Shown here: piece by piece, positions 6,979-7,390 of the stretch | Numbering within the stretch: position 1 is the first letter of the stretch | Layout of the letters: each line of letters begins with the position of its first letter | Source of the DNA: Saprospiraceae bacterium | GTDB lineage: Bacteria > Bacteroidota > Bacteroidia > Chitinophagales > Saprospiraceae | Reading direction: 5' to 3' | Length of the DNA stretch: 7,390 bases | NCBI GenBank assembly: GCA_013002625.1 | Contig: JABDJE010000084.1 | Location: 1 to 7,390, forward strand | Notes under the pieces: model-generated | Told to the model about the DNA's origin: nothing | Seen by the model: only the letters and a program-made list of their open reading frames with translations | Database searches by the model: none | Made by a program: the position numbers and the translations under genes

Positions 6979-7017
6979 TAATAATATTCTTTCAAATTAG
7001 TAGTAAATAAATTATTA

Positions 7018-7390
7018 ATGAGAATATTTTTCACTGGTATTGCATTGATGCTCACTTTTGCGTTGAACGCTCAGTTTTACATAAAAGGCTCCGTAACGGA
7101 GAGCAGCACTCAGTCCGCTCTTGATTATGCGACTGTCATTGTGCTGGATGTGGATAGCAATTCTAATCTGACAGGCACGACGACAGCTGACGGGGGGTCT
7201 TTTAATATTGAAGTCCCTCACAAGAACGTGTACCTTGAAATAAGTTTTGTTGGATTTAACACAACGGTTATTAACGATATTAAATTTGAACAGGATCTTG
7301 CTGATTTGGGAAATATCGTGCTGAATGAAAATTCACAAGAACTCGATGAAATAGTACTCACAGCTGAAAGGTCCACAACGGAATTTAAAC
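7018..7390 (+). CDS. TonB-dependent receptor / outer-membrane beta-barrel family protein, N-terminal part (3' truncated by window)
   Basis: The frame opens at ATG 7018 and stays open to the window edge (124 codons seen). Residues 1-18 are a signal peptide with cleavage before Gln19 (LNA then QFY). Residues about 21-103 form a carboxypeptidase-regulatory-like (CarboxypepD_reg) domain: IKGSVTES, a DYATVIVLD strand, TTADGGSFNIEVP, YLEISFVGF, LGNIVL. Then comes LDEIVLTAERSTTEFK (109-124), the junction leading into the plug of Bacteroidota TonB-dependent receptors. The AERSTTEFK wording is what I recall from the outer-membrane beta-barrel family (PF14905-like), so the protein is probably a long outer-membrane transporter or barrel whose cargo cannot be read here. 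It is divergent from the LytS/LytTR operon across 192 nt that hold candidate operator pairs, suggesting control by that system. No SusD-like partner is visible within the window. Confidence 0.85.
   Translation, partial: MRIFFTGIALMLTFALNAQFYIKGSVTESSTQSALDYATVIVLDVDSNSNLTGTTTADGGSFNIEVPHKNVYLEISFVGFNTTVINDIKFEQDLADLGNIVLNENSQELDEIVLTAERSTTEFK

Noticed and set aside
7015..7221. Minus-strand frame of 68 codons near the right edge
   Set aside because: It overlaps the plus-strand receptor start, which has a signal peptide and a recognisable domain. The minus-strand translation has neither.

Overview
The window looks like chromosomal DNA of a Bacteroidota bacterium, probably a free-living or aquatic one in the broad Saprospiria/Flavobacteriia range. 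The support is a type IX secretion (T9SS) C-terminal sorting domain on a large exported protein, a TonB-dependent receptor with an N-terminal carboxypeptidase-regulatory-like domain, a LytS/LytTR two-component pair of the Bacteroidota type, AT-rich spacers, and mostly absent Shine-Dalgarno sequences. No RNA gene, mobile element, CRISPR array or origin was seen.

Layout, left to right. (1) Positions 1-1064, plus strand: the 3' end of an ArsR-family repressor gene, then a DUF6428 protein with a cysteine-rich tail, then an ArsN-like GNAT acetyltransferase. These are packed 11 nt and 1 nt apart and form the regulatory/resistance part of an arsenic operon. No arsenate reductase or arsenite transporter follows. 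(2) Positions 1065-1261: a spacer with no convincing feature. (3) Positions 1262-4606, plus strand: a 1114-residue secreted multidomain protein. It has a signal peptide, about 520 residues of unrecognised N-terminal region, a sialate-O-acetylesterase-type SGNH esterase domain, an SdrD-B-like calcium-binding module and a T9SS sorting tail. (4) Positions 4660-5031, plus strand: a small DUF1428 (YbaA-like) protein. (5) Positions 5032-5136: a convergent spacer with an AT-rich inverted repeat. (6) Positions 6825 down to 5137, minus strand: a LytS-type membrane histidine kinase followed 6 nt later by its LytTR response regulator. (7) Positions 6826-7017: a divergent control region. (8) Positions 7018-7390, plus strand: the start of an outer-membrane TonB-dependent-receptor-like protein, cut by the window edge.

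The most interesting structure is in the divergent control region. Two pairs of related 9-bp half-sites (consensus CGTTNACCG, degenerate in two copies) lie on opposite strands, one pair facing the kinase gene and one facing the receptor gene. In each pair the half-sites are exactly 21 bp apart, the two-helical-turn spacing expected of LytTR-domain binding sites. This suggests that the response regulator controls both its own operon and the receptor gene. That is an inference from spacing and sequence similarity only. The second item worth attention is the unrecognised N-terminal half of the esterase protein.
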